This document shows positions 1-8,782 of a stretch of 64,000 nt of DNA, piece by piece (positions within the stretch are counted from its first letter, which is position 1; the number at the start of each line of letters is the position of its first letter). Origin of the DNA: Bacillus sp. ISL-55 (GTDB lineage: Bacteria > Bacillota > Bacilli > Bacillales > Cytobacillaceae); NCBI RefSeq assembly GCF_018613155.1, contig NZ_JAGGQU010000012.1, forward strand, positions 34,559 through 98,558. Reading direction: 5' to 3'. Under the pieces are notes generated by a model that was not told where the DNA came from, searched no databases, and saw only the letters and a list, made by a program, of their open reading frames with translations. A program made the translations under genes and the position numbers.

Positions 1-261
1 TAATCGTACCCTTATGTGACCACAAACTGCTGCATAAGGGTATCTTTCTTCCATAATCGTACCCTTATGTGACTACAAACAGCTGCATAAGGGTACCTTT
101 CTTCCTTAATCGTACCCTTATGTGATCACAATCAGCTGCATAAGGGTACCTTTCTTTGCTAATCGTACCCTTATGTGATCACAATCAGCTGCATAAGGGT
201 ACCTTTCTTTGCTAATCGTACCCTTATGTGATCACAATCAGCTGCATAAGGGTACCTTTCT
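1..261. repeat. Intergenic tandem array A, 53-bp units
   Basis: Five units start at 1, 54, 107, 160 and 213, a constant 53-bp step. Each unit has the arms TACCCTTATG and CATAAGGGTA, a perfect 10-bp inverted repeat around a loop of about 16 bp, joined by a pyrimidine-rich linker. The array begins at the window edge, so more units may lie upstream. It ends next to the terminator of the minus-strand gene that follows. 53 is not a multiple of three and no convincing reading frame crosses it. Confidence 0.95.
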
Positions 262-300
262 AAAGAAGCAGCGAAGTCTGAGTAACTTCGCTGCTTCTTT
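262..300 (-). terminator. Terminator of the TolB-like gene
   Basis: Perfect 16-bp stem (AAAGAAGCAGCGAAGT and its complement) with a 7-nt loop. It overlaps the stop codon of the minus-strand gene by two bases and separates it from array A. A/T runs on both sides could make it work in both directions. Confidence 0.8.
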
Positions 301-1534
301 AATCTTGGATGCGCTTCTCTTTTACAGTAAAAAACACCGGAGCAGAGTCAACATTCTTAATCCATATAAACTCTTCTCCACTCAAGCCATCCTTCACCCA
401 TACATCGCCACGCATGTCATTTGGATCCTTCCGAAACCACGCTAGATAATGGCCGGCCATTTGAGGATCCAGATCCAGTTCATTCTTTTTCGGAAAAGTA
501 ATTTGTTTTTGCTCCTCTGTTTTGACATTGATTGCATACAGTGCCGTGTACATCGTTGGGACGGGCCCTTCTGTCCATTCCTTGTTTTCTTTTGCACGGG
601 CGACTATTACTTGATCCTGTGAGTACCATTCTAAATCAAGGTCGACAAATCCCGCTGGTGTGTATTCCTTCTGTTCTTTAAAAATTGGGATGTCAGCGAT
701 TTTCGTTTTTTTGTTTTCAACAAAAAATCTTCCTTCACCTGAAATATAGGCCAGCTGGTTGGAGGATGGTGCCCACTTGAACCAGTCCTTGTACCCCAGT
801 ATCTTCCCTACTGCCTGGAATTGTTCACCTTGATTTGACAGGACACATAAGGTTTGACTGTCCATCGACCAGGAAGCCGTAGGAACCAGAATGAAACTGA
901 CCCATTTCCCATCATGGCTCCACTTAAAATAGTCAGCATCAATACCAAACAAGTCTGGTTCGTGCGTTTGGATCGTATAAAACTTCTTCATTTTGTCATT
1001 AGCGAGGTTCGCATTCACAGGGATTTTATATAGCGGGATTGGTCCCCATCCGGTAGGACGCAAACTGGATTGCGAGGAAACAATAAACTCTTTGCCATTC
1101 GGGAACCACTCAAACCCGCTTACCCCCAGTGCAACATTCTCGAACCCCTGCGGGCGGCCATCCTTCATTTTTGTCACATTCAGCAATCCATGATCATTGT
1201 ATGCTAATTGATTTTTGACCGGTGACCATTTAAAATCAGAGGTCTCAACCCTTACATAAGGCTGGTAGCTTTCTTTTGCCTTCGTATCATAAATGTATAA
1301 ATCCGATTTTTCTCCTTGTTCATCACCATCAATATAGGCAACAAAACGGCCATCATATGACCATTTTGGAGAATGCACATAACGCCCTTTTGTAATTTGT
1401 GTTTCCTGTTCTCCATCTTTGATCCATAGCTGATGGTCACGGATAAACGCTGCAGTGAGCGGTGTTTCCGCATTTCCTCTCATTGGTAAAAGAAAACTCA
1501 CGAGAAGTACCACAACAATCAATATACTCTTCAA
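299..1534 (-). CDS. Secreted TolB-like beta-propeller protein
   Basis: 411 residues. An N-terminal signal peptide (KSILIVVVLLVSFLLP, ending near GNA at residue 22) is followed by repeated WD40/PD40-type blades such as SPKWSYDGRFVAYI and FKWSHDGKWVSFI, the pattern of TolB-like propellers. It should act outside the membrane as a binding or scaffolding protein; the ligand is unknown. The start is TTG behind a strong CAGGAGGG site. It is monocistronic with its own terminator. The full TolB/Pal system is not expected in a Gram-positive, so only the fold is claimed. Confidence 0.8.
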   Translation of the reverse strand: MKSILIVVVLLVSFLLPMRGNAETPLTAAFIRDHQLWIKDGEQETQITKGRYVHSPKWSYDGRFVAYIDGDEQGEKSDLYIYDTKAKESYQPYVRVETSDFKWSPVKNQLAYNDHGLLNVTKMKDGRPQGFENVALGVSGFEWFPNGKEFIVSSQSSLRPTGWGPIPLYKIPVNANLANDKMKKFYTIQTHEPDLFGIDADYFKWSHDGKWVSFILVPTASWSMDSQTLCVLSNQGEQFQAVGKILGYKDWFKWAPSSNQLAYISGEGRFFVENKKTKIADIPIFKEQKEYTPAGFVDLDLEWYSQDQVIVARAKENKEWTEGPVPTMYTALYAINVKTEEQKQITFPKKNELDLDPQMAGHYLAWFRKDPNDMRGDVWVKDGLSGEEFIWIKNVDSAPVFFTVKEKRIQD

Positions 1535-1684
1535 AAGAACATCCCTCCTGACAATAGGATGTCCTGATGTTTAATGAAGATTCTTTTTTAAAACAGGTTC
1601 GGGTTTCTTTCCACGGCTGCATTCTGTTCCAGTTTCCTCTTATCTGGCCAACTCAAGTAAGCAGTGAAAATTTTTTTAAAAAAA

Positions 1685-1864
1685 TCACCCATTTAAATAG
1701 AGGTACACAATCAGGAAGATGACTAGTCCTATCATGAAGATTGAACCAAGACTTGCACTATATACTACATATACTTTTGTGTGGAGGATAACATGAACAA
1801 TTAGAACTATAAGCAGTAAAACAAGCAAAAAGATGAATAATTGTAGATTCTTATTTCTATTCAA
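1685..1864 (-). CDS. Small two-helix membrane protein
   Basis: A 59-residue frame starting at TTG, eight bases after AAGGTG. The N-terminus MNRNKNLQ is basic, then come two hydrophobic segments (about residues 8-27 and 38-58) with the stop directly after YLYLNG. The hydrophobic pattern, ribosome site and clean stop support a real gene; no family was recognised. Confidence 0.55.
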   Translation of the reverse strand: MNRNKNLQLFIFLLVLLLIVLIVHVILHTKVYVVYSASLGSIFMIGLVIFLIVYLYLNG

Positions 1865-2134
1865 AAGATCAGCACCTTAATAGTTCCAAATTATCAAAAC
1901 GTTAGTTGTCCATATATTTTATATATTTTTTCATTACGGATTTTATTCATGATTTCCTCCAGCTCCGAAGCAAGAATGGGATGCCTTGTTTTGCGCACCA
2001 AGTGCCCATGTTCTCCTCTAGTACTTGGCATTTAGGTATAATTCATCAATTTAATACCATAATGAAGAAGGTGTGCCCAACAGCTTTGTAGAAAATACAT
2101 TCTAGAACTATGTTTTTATCATTAGGAGGTAATC

Positions 2135-2530
2135 ATGGGTAGATTAGTACATTTCGAAATTCATGTAGATAATATGGACCGCGCTAAAACTTTTTATGGT
2201 GAAGTATTCGGGTGGGCATTTCAAGATTGGAGTGATTTTGCTGGTATGCCTTACTTTGGAGCAGTGACTGGCGGTGAAGATGAGCCCGGAATTAACGGTG
2301 CTTTAATGCAGCGTCAAGGTCCTCCTCCAGAATCAAACCAGCCTCTGAATGGTTACGCCTGTACAATGGGCGTAGAAGATTACGATGCGACTGAAACAAA
2401 GATTCTTAATAATGGCGGCGTAGTAGCATTGCCAAAGTATGCTCTGCCGGGCATGGCATGGCAGGGATATTATAAAGATACAGAGGGAAATATATTTGGC
2501 ATTCATCAACCAGATGTAAATGCAAAATAG
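2135..2530 (+). CDS. VOC (glyoxalase-fold) family protein
   Basis: 131 residues, one vicinal-oxygen-chelate module. It opens with the usual beta strand containing a histidine (VHFEIHVDNMDRAKTFYGEVFGW) and ends with the DTEGNIFGIHQ strand, which supplies the other metal or substrate ligands in this fold. TAGGAGGT stands nine bases before the ATG. Members include glyoxalases, dioxygenases and resistance proteins; the substrate cannot be assigned. Single gene with its own terminator. Confidence 0.85.
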   Translation: MGRLVHFEIHVDNMDRAKTFYGEVFGWAFQDWSDFAGMPYFGAVTGGEDEPGINGALMQRQGPPPESNQPLNGYACTMGVEDYDATETKILNNGGVVALPKYALPGMAWQGYYKDTEGNIFGIHQPDVNAK

Positions 2531-2546
2531 AGTACTTACCCCCAGA

Positions 2547-2575
2547 AAAGGCACTTTAATGGTGCCTTTTTTTAT
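2547..2575 (+). terminator. Terminator of the VOC gene
   Basis: Stem AAAGGCAC / GTGCCTTT with a short loop followed by a seven-T run. Confidence 0.85.
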
Positions 2576-2629
2576 TTCTTTATTTTAATGTAAAAAGGGA
2601 CGGTTTCCCCGCCCCCAATAATCAACACT

Positions 2630-4675
2630 TTATTCCGTATCTTGAGACACCATAACCGTCCCCAGGTCCCAAACTTCATCCAAGTATTTTAAGCTATTAT
2701 AACCGGTAATCTGAAGTTTCATGGAGTTATCGTCAATCCCTTCTACTCTCATAGATTGTTCTGTGATGAAATGGCGTGGCTGCTCCAATTTTTCATAGTT
2801 GATTGGGCCCTTATATGGATCATATTCAACACCGTTTTTGTCTACAAGCACTGCTTTGGAATCCATATGGGTCATGTTGGGCTGTTGGCCATTTTCATCC
2901 ACAAAATCGATGTTAAGTGATTCATATTCCCGATTTTCCAGGTCATCATTACGTATAATAACCTCGGTAGCTTGGCCGGCTTCGGTCTTATCGATCCAGA
3001 GGGTACTGCCTGCATACTCAATCGTCTGCGGGAATGTCTGATTTTCGCTAAGTTCGATGCTTCTATGATCTACAATCGATAAATAGATCGAGTCTAATTG
3101 AACTCTGAAATCTTTAACTTTCTCCCCATAAAGCGGGCCAAAATAGGCTTGGAAACCAGTCCAGCCACTGTCCAGCTGGTAATCCATAAAGTGGCTGCCA
3201 TACCGTTCTGCCTCCACTTTCTTATTATTCACTTCCAGTGATTTGAAATTGATGAAATCGATGCGCTTCTCCAGCTTCTCTGTATTGATGCCAAATTGTA
3301 AAAAAGTTGCGGTTGGAGCAACAATCAATTTTTCCAATCGAACGGCGACACCTTCGAGTTCCCTTTGTTCATTAATTTCGTACTCCGTGGTAGGCTGTTT
3401 GGATACCGGAAACTCGAAGCTCCAGTAACCGTTTTTATATTCACCAGCCCTAAAACCCAATGATATCGCAGCATCGTTAGTCAATTCCTGAATCTTGGTG
3501 ATCCTCAATTTGATTTCGCCTTGCTCTTCCTTAAGCGGTCTTAGCGCAATCTTTCCATAAAAAACGTTTTTATTACTCTTGTTCATCTCCGCCTCGACAT
3601 CAGGAATAGAATAGCGTGGATAGGTGTCTTGTTTCAAAATGTCATATTCGTTTTCAACAGTCACCCCATCCTCAAAAGTCATGAAATATTGCTTGTCTTC
3701 CTTCATATCATGAATTTCATAGAATACAAGCGTCTGTATGTCATCCGCCACCACGCCCTTTATTTTGACCTTAACCCCGTCGCTTTCCGCTTCGAGATTC
3801 AGCCTCTGGCCAAAACCCTCCTGGAGGAAGGCGCGCAACTGCACATCATCTTCCGTCCATGCATAATAGACCTTTGGAAACGCACCAGTAATGAAGCCGA
3901 TCGCCACGATTAAGGCAAAAGCACTCACAAAGCCAAGCGCCCATTTTTTACGTTTTTTAATTTTCTGTTGTCTATGCTCCTTCTTAACTGCAAATCTCTT
4001 TTTTACGTTTTCCATTAGTAAAGGATCCACACTCGGGTCGCTCTCACCCGAAATGTGATTCAGTCTCGTCATTGTGACTTCCTGGAAGCTCGCCAAATCC
4101 TCCTGACATTCCCTGCAATTGTAAAGATGAATCTCAAACTCAATCTTCTCCGAACGTTCCATCGTTTTTTCCAGGTAATCGATATAATGCTTCCGGAACT
4201 GCTCACAGCCATGATAGTCCGCTCCATCTATTTGTTTTCTGACCGTCTGAATACCGGAGAACAACAATTCCTTTATTTTTTCAGCCGGAACATCGAGGAC
4301 TTGCGCAGTCTCCTCAAGGGTAAAACCAGTTACATATGTAAGAACCAGCGCTTCCTTTTCCAGTTGATTCATTCCAGCAAACATTTCCCGACGCGGGTTT
4401 AGTTCTTCTGATCCTTGCAAGCGGATGTTTTGAAGAAAAATCGAAGTGACCCACATCTTGAATGACAGATTCCCTTTATATCGGGGAAACTCCTTATGCA
4501 CCTTCAGGATCGACCTGTAAAAAAGCTCCTCCATCTGCTGCTGATTTTGAACAAAATGCCAGCCAAAACTATAGAAATATTCCTTATGCCCATCAAACCA
4601 ATCCACGACAGACTGTATGCCATTCTCTTGAATTGCCGCAATCGAAATTGGCTCCATTTTTTCCAGGATCATCAT
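2630..4675 (-). CDS. Sigma-factor-like / zinc-finger anti-sigma fusion membrane protein
   Basis: 681 residues. Residues about 20-75 resemble sigma region 2 and about 95-150 region 4 (LEKEALVLTYVTGFTLEETAQ, an ECF-type helix-turn-helix). Then comes a zf-HC2-type segment with H-x3-C-x2-C (HLYNCREC), a single membrane helix at about 245-268, and a long extracytoplasmic part resembling DUF4179/DUF5643 proteins. Sigma and anti-sigma are normally separate genes; here they form one uninterrupted chain. AAGGGGGGAG precedes the ATG-ATG start. It may be membrane-held until proteolysis releases the sigma part (inference). Confidence 0.75.
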   Translation of the reverse strand: MMILEKMEPISIAAIQENGIQSVVDWFDGHKEYFYSFGWHFVQNQQQMEELFYRSILKVHKEFPRYKGNLSFKMWVTSIFLQNIRLQGSEELNPRREMFAGMNQLEKEALVLTYVTGFTLEETAQVLDVPAEKIKELLFSGIQTVRKQIDGADYHGCEQFRKHYIDYLEKTMERSEKIEFEIHLYNCRECQEDLASFQEVTMTRLNHISGESDPSVDPLLMENVKKRFAVKKEHRQQKIKKRKKWALGFVSAFALIVAIGFITGAFPKVYYAWTEDDVQLRAFLQEGFGQRLNLEAESDGVKVKIKGVVADDIQTLVFYEIHDMKEDKQYFMTFEDGVTVENEYDILKQDTYPRYSIPDVEAEMNKSNKNVFYGKIALRPLKEEQGEIKLRITKIQELTNDAAISLGFRAGEYKNGYWSFEFPVSKQPTTEYEINEQRELEGVAVRLEKLIVAPTATFLQFGINTEKLEKRIDFINFKSLEVNNKKVEAERYGSHFMDYQLDSGWTGFQAYFGPLYGEKVKDFRVQLDSIYLSIVDHRSIELSENQTFPQTIEYAGSTLWIDKTEAGQATEVIIRNDDLENREYESLNIDFVDENGQQPNMTHMDSKAVLVDKNGVEYDPYKGPINYEKLEQPRHFITEQSMRVEGIDDNSMKLQITGYNSLKYLDEVWDLGTVMVSQDTE

Positions 4676-4798
4676 TGCTCCCCCCCTTGGACAAAGGGCC
4701 GTTCACCCAACGCCCAGTATTCCAACCTCTCTATTTCTGCAACACCAGAGTCGTTCGAACTATAAGAATAATCAGTTATTTTTAACCAGAGAGACAAA

Positions 4799-5002
4799 TT
4801 AAGAGCAGCAGGCCACTGCTTTCTTCAAATCCTTCTCACGGACCCAGATCTCGCCTTCTCTGATTTCATATTTTATCCCCGCTTCATCCAGACGCTGGGT
4901 TTGGTTATCCGTACTGTCTGTCCAGTGGGTATACGATTCATTCTGATTACAAGCTGTTAGCGTGATCACTATAAAAAAGCTTAAGGCTAATTTTTTCTTC
5001 AA
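4799..5002 (-). CDS. Small lipoprotein
   Basis: 67 residues from a TTG start six bases after AGGTGG; the upstream ATG has no ribosome site and would add ten residues before the signal peptide. The signal MKKKLALSFFIVITLTAC ends in a lipobox (LTAC), so the cysteine should be lipidated. The mature part is polar and ends with a double cysteine (ACCS). No family recognised. It lies just upstream of the sigma/anti-sigma fusion, in the same direction but 120 bases away. Confidence 0.7.
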   Translation of the reverse strand: MKKKLALSFFIVITLTACNQNESYTHWTDSTDNQTQRLDEAGIKYEIREGEIWVREKDLKKAVACCS

Positions 5003-5143
5003 GACAACCACCTCTAAATTCAACGATACCACAAAATGGCAGACAGAGACATAGGAACTGTACAGCTAGTTAATAAAATTCAACGGAGAAAAAACAGCCA
5101 TTGTCATAAAAAGAGTGGTCATCTTTAAGGAGTGTTTTAGCAA

Positions 5144-5209
5144 ATAATCCTGTCTGCTTTAACAGGAGTGGTTTGCATATAATCCTGTCTGCTTTAACAG
5201 GAGTGGTTT
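5144..5209. repeat. Two tandem 31-bp repeats with hairpin
   Basis: Two identical 31-bp copies starting at 5144 and 5179. Each contains CCTGT and ACAGG arms that can form a small hairpin. A degenerate related stretch (GAGTG/TTT) lies just upstream. They occupy the gap before the FAD oxidoreductase and could be operator sites or simple duplications. Confidence 0.8.
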
Positions 5210-5332
5210 AACATATTTATTCGTTAACACCATGGGGATAGGTGGTTCTGCAGAAACATTCGGGTACCTTGAATGAATGTCATAACTGATCGTGGAGATA
5301 CTATCGATATCTCTATGAGCAGGGGGAAACAC

Positions 5333-6559
5333 ATGAATATAATGTCTGGTACATATTATTGGCCCGCCACTTTCCCTTCTCCCCCCTCCTATCCACAGCT
5401 GGAAGAGAATTTGGAATGCGATGTCCTGATTGTTGGAGGAGGAAGTTCAGCTTCGCAATGTGCATACTATCTTGCGGATTCCGGATTGAAAGTGGCAGTC
5501 ATTGAAAAAGGAAAGATTGGCAGCGGCAGCACGAGTTCGAATACGGCACTCATTCAGTATTCAGGGGAGAAGATGTTCACGAACCTGGTTAACTCTTTTG
5601 GAAAGGAGTATATTTCTAGGCATTTAGCACTCTTGCAGAAAGCCATCAATGAAATAGAAGCTGCATCCAGGACCGCAGACATAATCTGCGAATTCCAGCG
5701 AAGAGACTCCCTATATTCCGCAAGCTGCAGTGAAGATGTTGAATCGCTGAGGAAAGAATACGAGTTTTTAAAAGAGCAAGGTCTGAAGGTAGACTTTCTC
5801 AGCAAAGAAGAAATCGAGAAGAAATATCCGTTCAGCCGCGAGGCCGCCATCTACTCCTATGGTGATGGCGAGCTGAATCCTTTCAAGTTCACCCATGCGT
5901 TGATCGACTACGCCGCCAAAAAGGGCGTACAGATCTTCGAAAACACCGAGATGAATGGACATCATGTCGATCCTCAATCAGGGCGGGTGATTCTTTCCAC
6001 CAAAGGAGGCCAATCCATCTCGGCAGGCAAAGTTATTTTTGCATGTGGCTATGAAGGAATCGACTTAAAAAAAGAAAAACAGGTTTCTTTCGTGAGTACG
6101 TACACCGTCACGACAAAGCCTGTAGCTGACCTGACGTTCTGGTACAACCAGACGCTTTTATGGGAAACGGCAAGGCCCTATCTATATATGCGGACGACAG
6201 CTGATAACCGGATTATCATTGGCGGCCTTGATGACAACACTACCTATCCTGAGGACCGGAACAGTAAACTCATTCATAAGCGGGACAAACTGATAGAAGA
6301 ATTCAACAAGATGTTCCCGTCCATCCAGGTAGAACCTGAGTATTATTTAGCTGCATTTTACGGCGGGACTTCGGACGGCCTCCCGATCATCGGAAAGTAT
6401 GAAGAATATCCAAACAGCTACTTCCTCATGGGATTCGGCGACAACGGCACCGTCTACAGCCAGATGCTCGCGAAAATCATTGCTGAAGAAATCAGAACCG
6501 GAAACAGCCCTGACTTAAAGCTGTATTTAAACGACAGGCCGCTCGTTGCGAAAAAATAA
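5333..6559 (+). CDS. FAD-dependent amine/amino-acid oxidoreductase (DAO family)
   Basis: 408 residues from the ATG preceded by AGGGGGAAAC; the longer frame starting at 5273 has no ribosome site. The dinucleotide-binding motif is VLIVGGGSSASQCAYYLAD, followed by the VIEKGKIGSGSTSSNT segment typical of glycine/glutamate oxidases of the DadA/PuuB type. The C-terminus carries the DGLPIIGKYEE and FLMGFGDNGT motifs that close the FAD site. Soluble flavoenzyme oxidising a C-N bond; the substrate is not evident. Monocistronic with a strong terminator. Confidence 0.85.
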   Translation: MNIMSGTYYWPATFPSPPSYPQLEENLECDVLIVGGGSSASQCAYYLADSGLKVAVIEKGKIGSGSTSSNTALIQYSGEKMFTNLVNSFGKEYISRHLALLQKAINEIEAASRTADIICEFQRRDSLYSASCSEDVESLRKEYEFLKEQGLKVDFLSKEEIEKKYPFSREAAIYSYGDGELNPFKFTHALIDYAAKKGVQIFENTEMNGHHVDPQSGRVILSTKGGQSISAGKVIFACGYEGIDLKKEKQVSFVSTYTVTTKPVADLTFWYNQTLLWETARPYLYMRTTADNRIIIGGLDDNTTYPEDRNSKLIHKRDKLIEEFNKMFPSIQVEPEYYLAAFYGGTSDGLPIIGKYEEYPNSYFLMGFGDNGTVYSQMLAKIIAEEIRTGNSPDLKLYLNDRPLVAKK

Positions 6560-6600
6560 TCAGAAAGACGCCTTTCCAGGATAGAGGCGTCTTTCTGATT
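6558..6600 (+). terminator. Terminator of the FAD oxidoreductase
   Basis: Long perfect stem (AATCAGAAAGACGCCT and complement) with an 11-nt loop, overlapping the stop codon. Confidence 0.85.
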
Positions 6601-6610
6601 CCCCTTAACC

Positions 6611-6775
6611 CTTGCATTACAAGATAGCATATTGTATAGTGAAGATATATCTTGTAATGCAAGGTACTGTTCATCACATCAAATACCTTGCATTACAAGC
6701 TACTGTTTATCGCACCAAAACCTGCATTACAAGCTACTGCACATCGCATCAAATACCTGCATTACAAGCTACTGA
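6611..6775 (+). promoter_or_regulatory. Promoter and repeated operators of the padR-HAAS operon
   Basis: A promoter-like TTGCAT, 17 bp, TATAGT (6612-6640) is flanked by inverted copies of TTGCATTACAAGATA (6612-6626 and 6648-6663). Three more GCATTACAAGCTACTG copies follow at 6690, 6724 and 6759, the last touching the ribosome site. The word TTGCATTACAAG is itself close to a palindrome. This fits autoregulation by the PadR protein encoded next, with one strong and several extra sites. Confidence 0.75.
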
Positions 6776-6789
6776 AAGGAGCCCATTCC

Positions 6790-7122
6790 ATGGCTGATAC
6801 GACGCAAATGCTTAAAGGGATACTTGATGGATGCCTTTTATCCATCATTAAAGAGGGCGAAATTTATGGGTATGAATTAGCTGCTAAATTAGAGTCTTAC
6901 GGCTTTCACTCTTTTAGCGAAGGAACAATTTATCCTCTCCTGCTGCGGATGCAGAAAGAGGGTCTGGTAAGCACTACCTTAAGGAAATCCACTGCCGGAC
7001 CGAAACGGAAATATTATTCATTGACGGAAAAAGGCGAGCAGGAATTGGAGCAATTCATCATCCGCTGGACACAGCTGAGCTCCTCGGTGAACAATGTTTT
7101 AAATAAAAGGCTGTTTCCGTAA
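6790..7122 (+). CDS. PadR family transcriptional regulator
   Basis: 110 residues. The PadR winged helix is clear: LKGILDGCLLSIIKEGEIYGYEL, then EGTIYPLLLRMQKEGLV and the wing KRKYYSLTEKGEQEL. The start is the ATG after AAAGGAG; longer frames only read through the operator repeats. It is followed by a HAAS-domain membrane protein, the usual partner of this subfamily. The last residues (KRLFP) are encoded inside the start of a dispersed repeat, so the C-terminus may have been altered by that insertion. Confidence 0.9.
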   Translation: MADTTQMLKGILDGCLLSIIKEGEIYGYELAAKLESYGFHSFSEGTIYPLLLRMQKEGLVSTTLRKSTAGPKRKYYSLTEKGEQELEQFIIRWTQLSSSVNNVLNKRLFP

Positions 7123-7283
7123 TGAAAGTTGTTAAAATCCTAAAGCCGATTTTAATGTAGTAGAAAGGTAGTTTGCAGGTCGGTATAAGTGGCATGCTCT
7201 TTTCCTTAGCGAAGAAGCATCGTTCATTCACTTCTATACGGTAGTCAAGAGCAACAATTGTTGAGAAATGAGCTTATATAAAA
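7102..7283 (+). repeat. Dispersed 180-bp repeat, copy 1
   Basis: Aligns along its whole length with 22716-22906 in the same orientation. Shared blocks are TAAAAGGCTGTTT at the start, TTTGCAG-TCGGTATAAGT and GCATGCTCTTTTC in the middle, and GTCAA-AGCAA then TTGAGAAA near the end. The copy begins inside the 3' end of padR and fills the gap before the HAAS gene. Confidence 0.85.
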
Positions 7284-7298
7284 GGGGGAATTAACGGG

Positions 7299-8066
7299 AT
7301 GGTATCCAAACGAGCGGAACAGTTTTTAGTGGAACTGCGAATGTACTTGATCTCAAAAGGGAAAAACGACCAGGAAATCAATGAAATTACTGAAGAGCTT
7401 GAGGTCCATCTGACAGAGGCCGAAGCGGCCGGCAAAGATGTCAGCCATATCATCGGGGACAGCCCGAAGAATTATATGAAAAGCATCGGCGAATCGATGA
7501 AAACCGATTACCGTCAATTGGCAGGTTTGGTTCCTTTAATGATTCTGCTGATCTCAGCCTACTTAAGTGTCGGCCCTGCAATCGAAGGAACTTTTTCTGT
7601 ATCCCAGGGGACCATCTGGTTTGCGCTTGTCATCAGCTCCATAAGCATCCTGGTTTACGGCGCATTTTTATTCAAAATCATGCCGAAATTCTTTCATTCT
7701 AAATGGGGTTACATGATATTTTTCGGAATCTCCATCATCGTAACTGGAATAATGGTGGCATTGATGTTTTGGTACAAATCACAGGAGTTCGAAGCCGTTT
7801 TCGTCGCAACGCCATCGCAAAACAACCTGATCATTGTCCTGTGTGCGGTCATTTTCATCGGAGCAGCACTCTATACGAAAACCTGGTTCACCGTACTGAT
7901 TCCTTTATTTCTCTCCATGGGCCCGATTGCCACAAGATTAATACCAGAAGAAGCAAACAATGATCCGCTGTACATCACGATCACCATCCTCGCCTTTTTA
8001 CTGGCATCAGCTGTAGCAATCGCCATCTTTATTTTCCAGAGCAAGAAAGATCAGAAAAAGATTTAA
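7299..8066 (+). CDS. HAAS-domain membrane protein (PadR partner)
   Basis: 255 residues. The N-terminal 75 residues (LVELRMYLISKGKNDQEINEITEELEVHL) match the helical HAAS signalling domain that pairs with PadR-like regulators. It is followed by about six membrane helices (residues 75-245). GGGGGAATTAACGGG precedes the ATG. It probably senses an envelope or small-molecule signal and relays it to the PadR protein upstream (family knowledge plus position). Confidence 0.8.
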   Translation: MVSKRAEQFLVELRMYLISKGKNDQEINEITEELEVHLTEAEAAGKDVSHIIGDSPKNYMKSIGESMKTDYRQLAGLVPLMILLISAYLSVGPAIEGTFSVSQGTIWFALVISSISILVYGAFLFKIMPKFFHSKWGYMIFFGISIIVTGIMVALMFWYKSQEFEAVFVATPSQNNLIIVLCAVIFIGAALYTKTWFTVLIPLFLSMGPIATRLIPEEANNDPLYITITILAFLLASAVAIAIFIFQSKKDQKKI

Positions 8067-8072
8067 CGTCCT

Positions 8073-8105
8073 AAAAAGGAGCTCAACTAAGTTGAACTCC
8101 TTTTG
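8073..8105. terminator. Terminator between the HAAS gene and a convergent gene
   Basis: Stem AAAAGGAG-TCAAC / GTTGA-CTCCTTTT, three-base loop, with A and T runs on both sides; usable by both converging genes. Confidence 0.7.
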
Positions 8106-8112
8106 TTTGCTA

Positions 8113-8376
8113 TCATACTTCGTGTTCAGGATAAATCAATTCATTGTCCACAAAGATCCTGCACTCTACCGTAATCGCACCGCCAAGACTGACCTTGATA
8201 CTCTGGTGCGCACCGTCATTATTTTTGATTACCCCATTCAAAGTGGCTCGATCAAAGGCAAACCCAAGATTCTGATCCTGCAATCTGCCGTCCACATAAA
8301 GCTTTTCCCCATTAAACCACGTATTCTCCACAATTATCTGATGGCCTCTGTATGTAGTTTCAAATACTTTTTTCAT
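8113..8376 (-). CDS. Uncharacterised 87-residue protein
   Basis: Soluble, beta-rich sequence without membrane segment or signal peptide (MKKVFETTYRGHQIIVEN at the start). TAGGAGGATGGAAA gives a good ribosome site. It resembles small conserved Bacillus proteins of unknown role; no catalytic motif is visible. Array B lies upstream of it. Confidence 0.65.
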   Translation of the reverse strand: MKKVFETTYRGHQIIVENTWFNGEKLYVDGRLQDQNLGFAFDRATLNGVIKNNDGAHQSIKVSLGGAITVECRIFVDNELIYPEHEV

Positions 8377-8490
8377 TTTCCATCCTCCTATCCCTAGTTA
8401 TCTATACGGATAGGAGCACTGGAAGTTCCATGAAAAATTTGTCGCACCTGGGTCTAACTGAACTGGTAAAAATCAGCAAAAATTTCCAAG

Positions 8491-8606
8491 TCGCCAATAA
8501 AAATCGATTTTCGCCAATAACCAGCTCATTATCGCCAATAAAACTTGAAAATCGCCAATAAAATCAAATTATCGCCAATAAAATTATTTTTTCGCCAATA
8601 AAAAAA
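8491..8606. repeat. Intergenic array B, 20-bp units
   Basis: Six copies of TCGCCAATAA at 8491, 8511, 8532, 8552, 8572 and 8592; steps of 20 or 21 bp. Spacers are A/T-rich and differ. No inverted arms. The rest of this 450-bp gap shows no other gene. Confidence 0.9.
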
Positions 8607-8782
8607 GAAGCCGGGTAGATTTCGGTTATAATCCAGCATCAAAATCGCTCATTTTAAGTTAAAATCATCTTGCCTGACGATTTTTTTAATAAACGATAAA
8701 AAAATTACCGTCTACCATCTATTGTAATTTATCTCTTGAAGATTTCTGTAACCATATTGTGAAAAATTAGTTAATTTAAAAA

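Noticed and set aside
1912-2049. 45-codon minus-strand frame (MPSTRGEHGHLVRKTRHPIL...)
   Set aside because: Composition looks faintly coding and short frames have good ribosome sites nearby, but its own ATG follows a stop with no ribosome site and no family is recognised; possibly a gene remnant.
6612-6797. 61-residue frame before padR
   Set aside because: It consists of the operator repeats and has no ribosome site.
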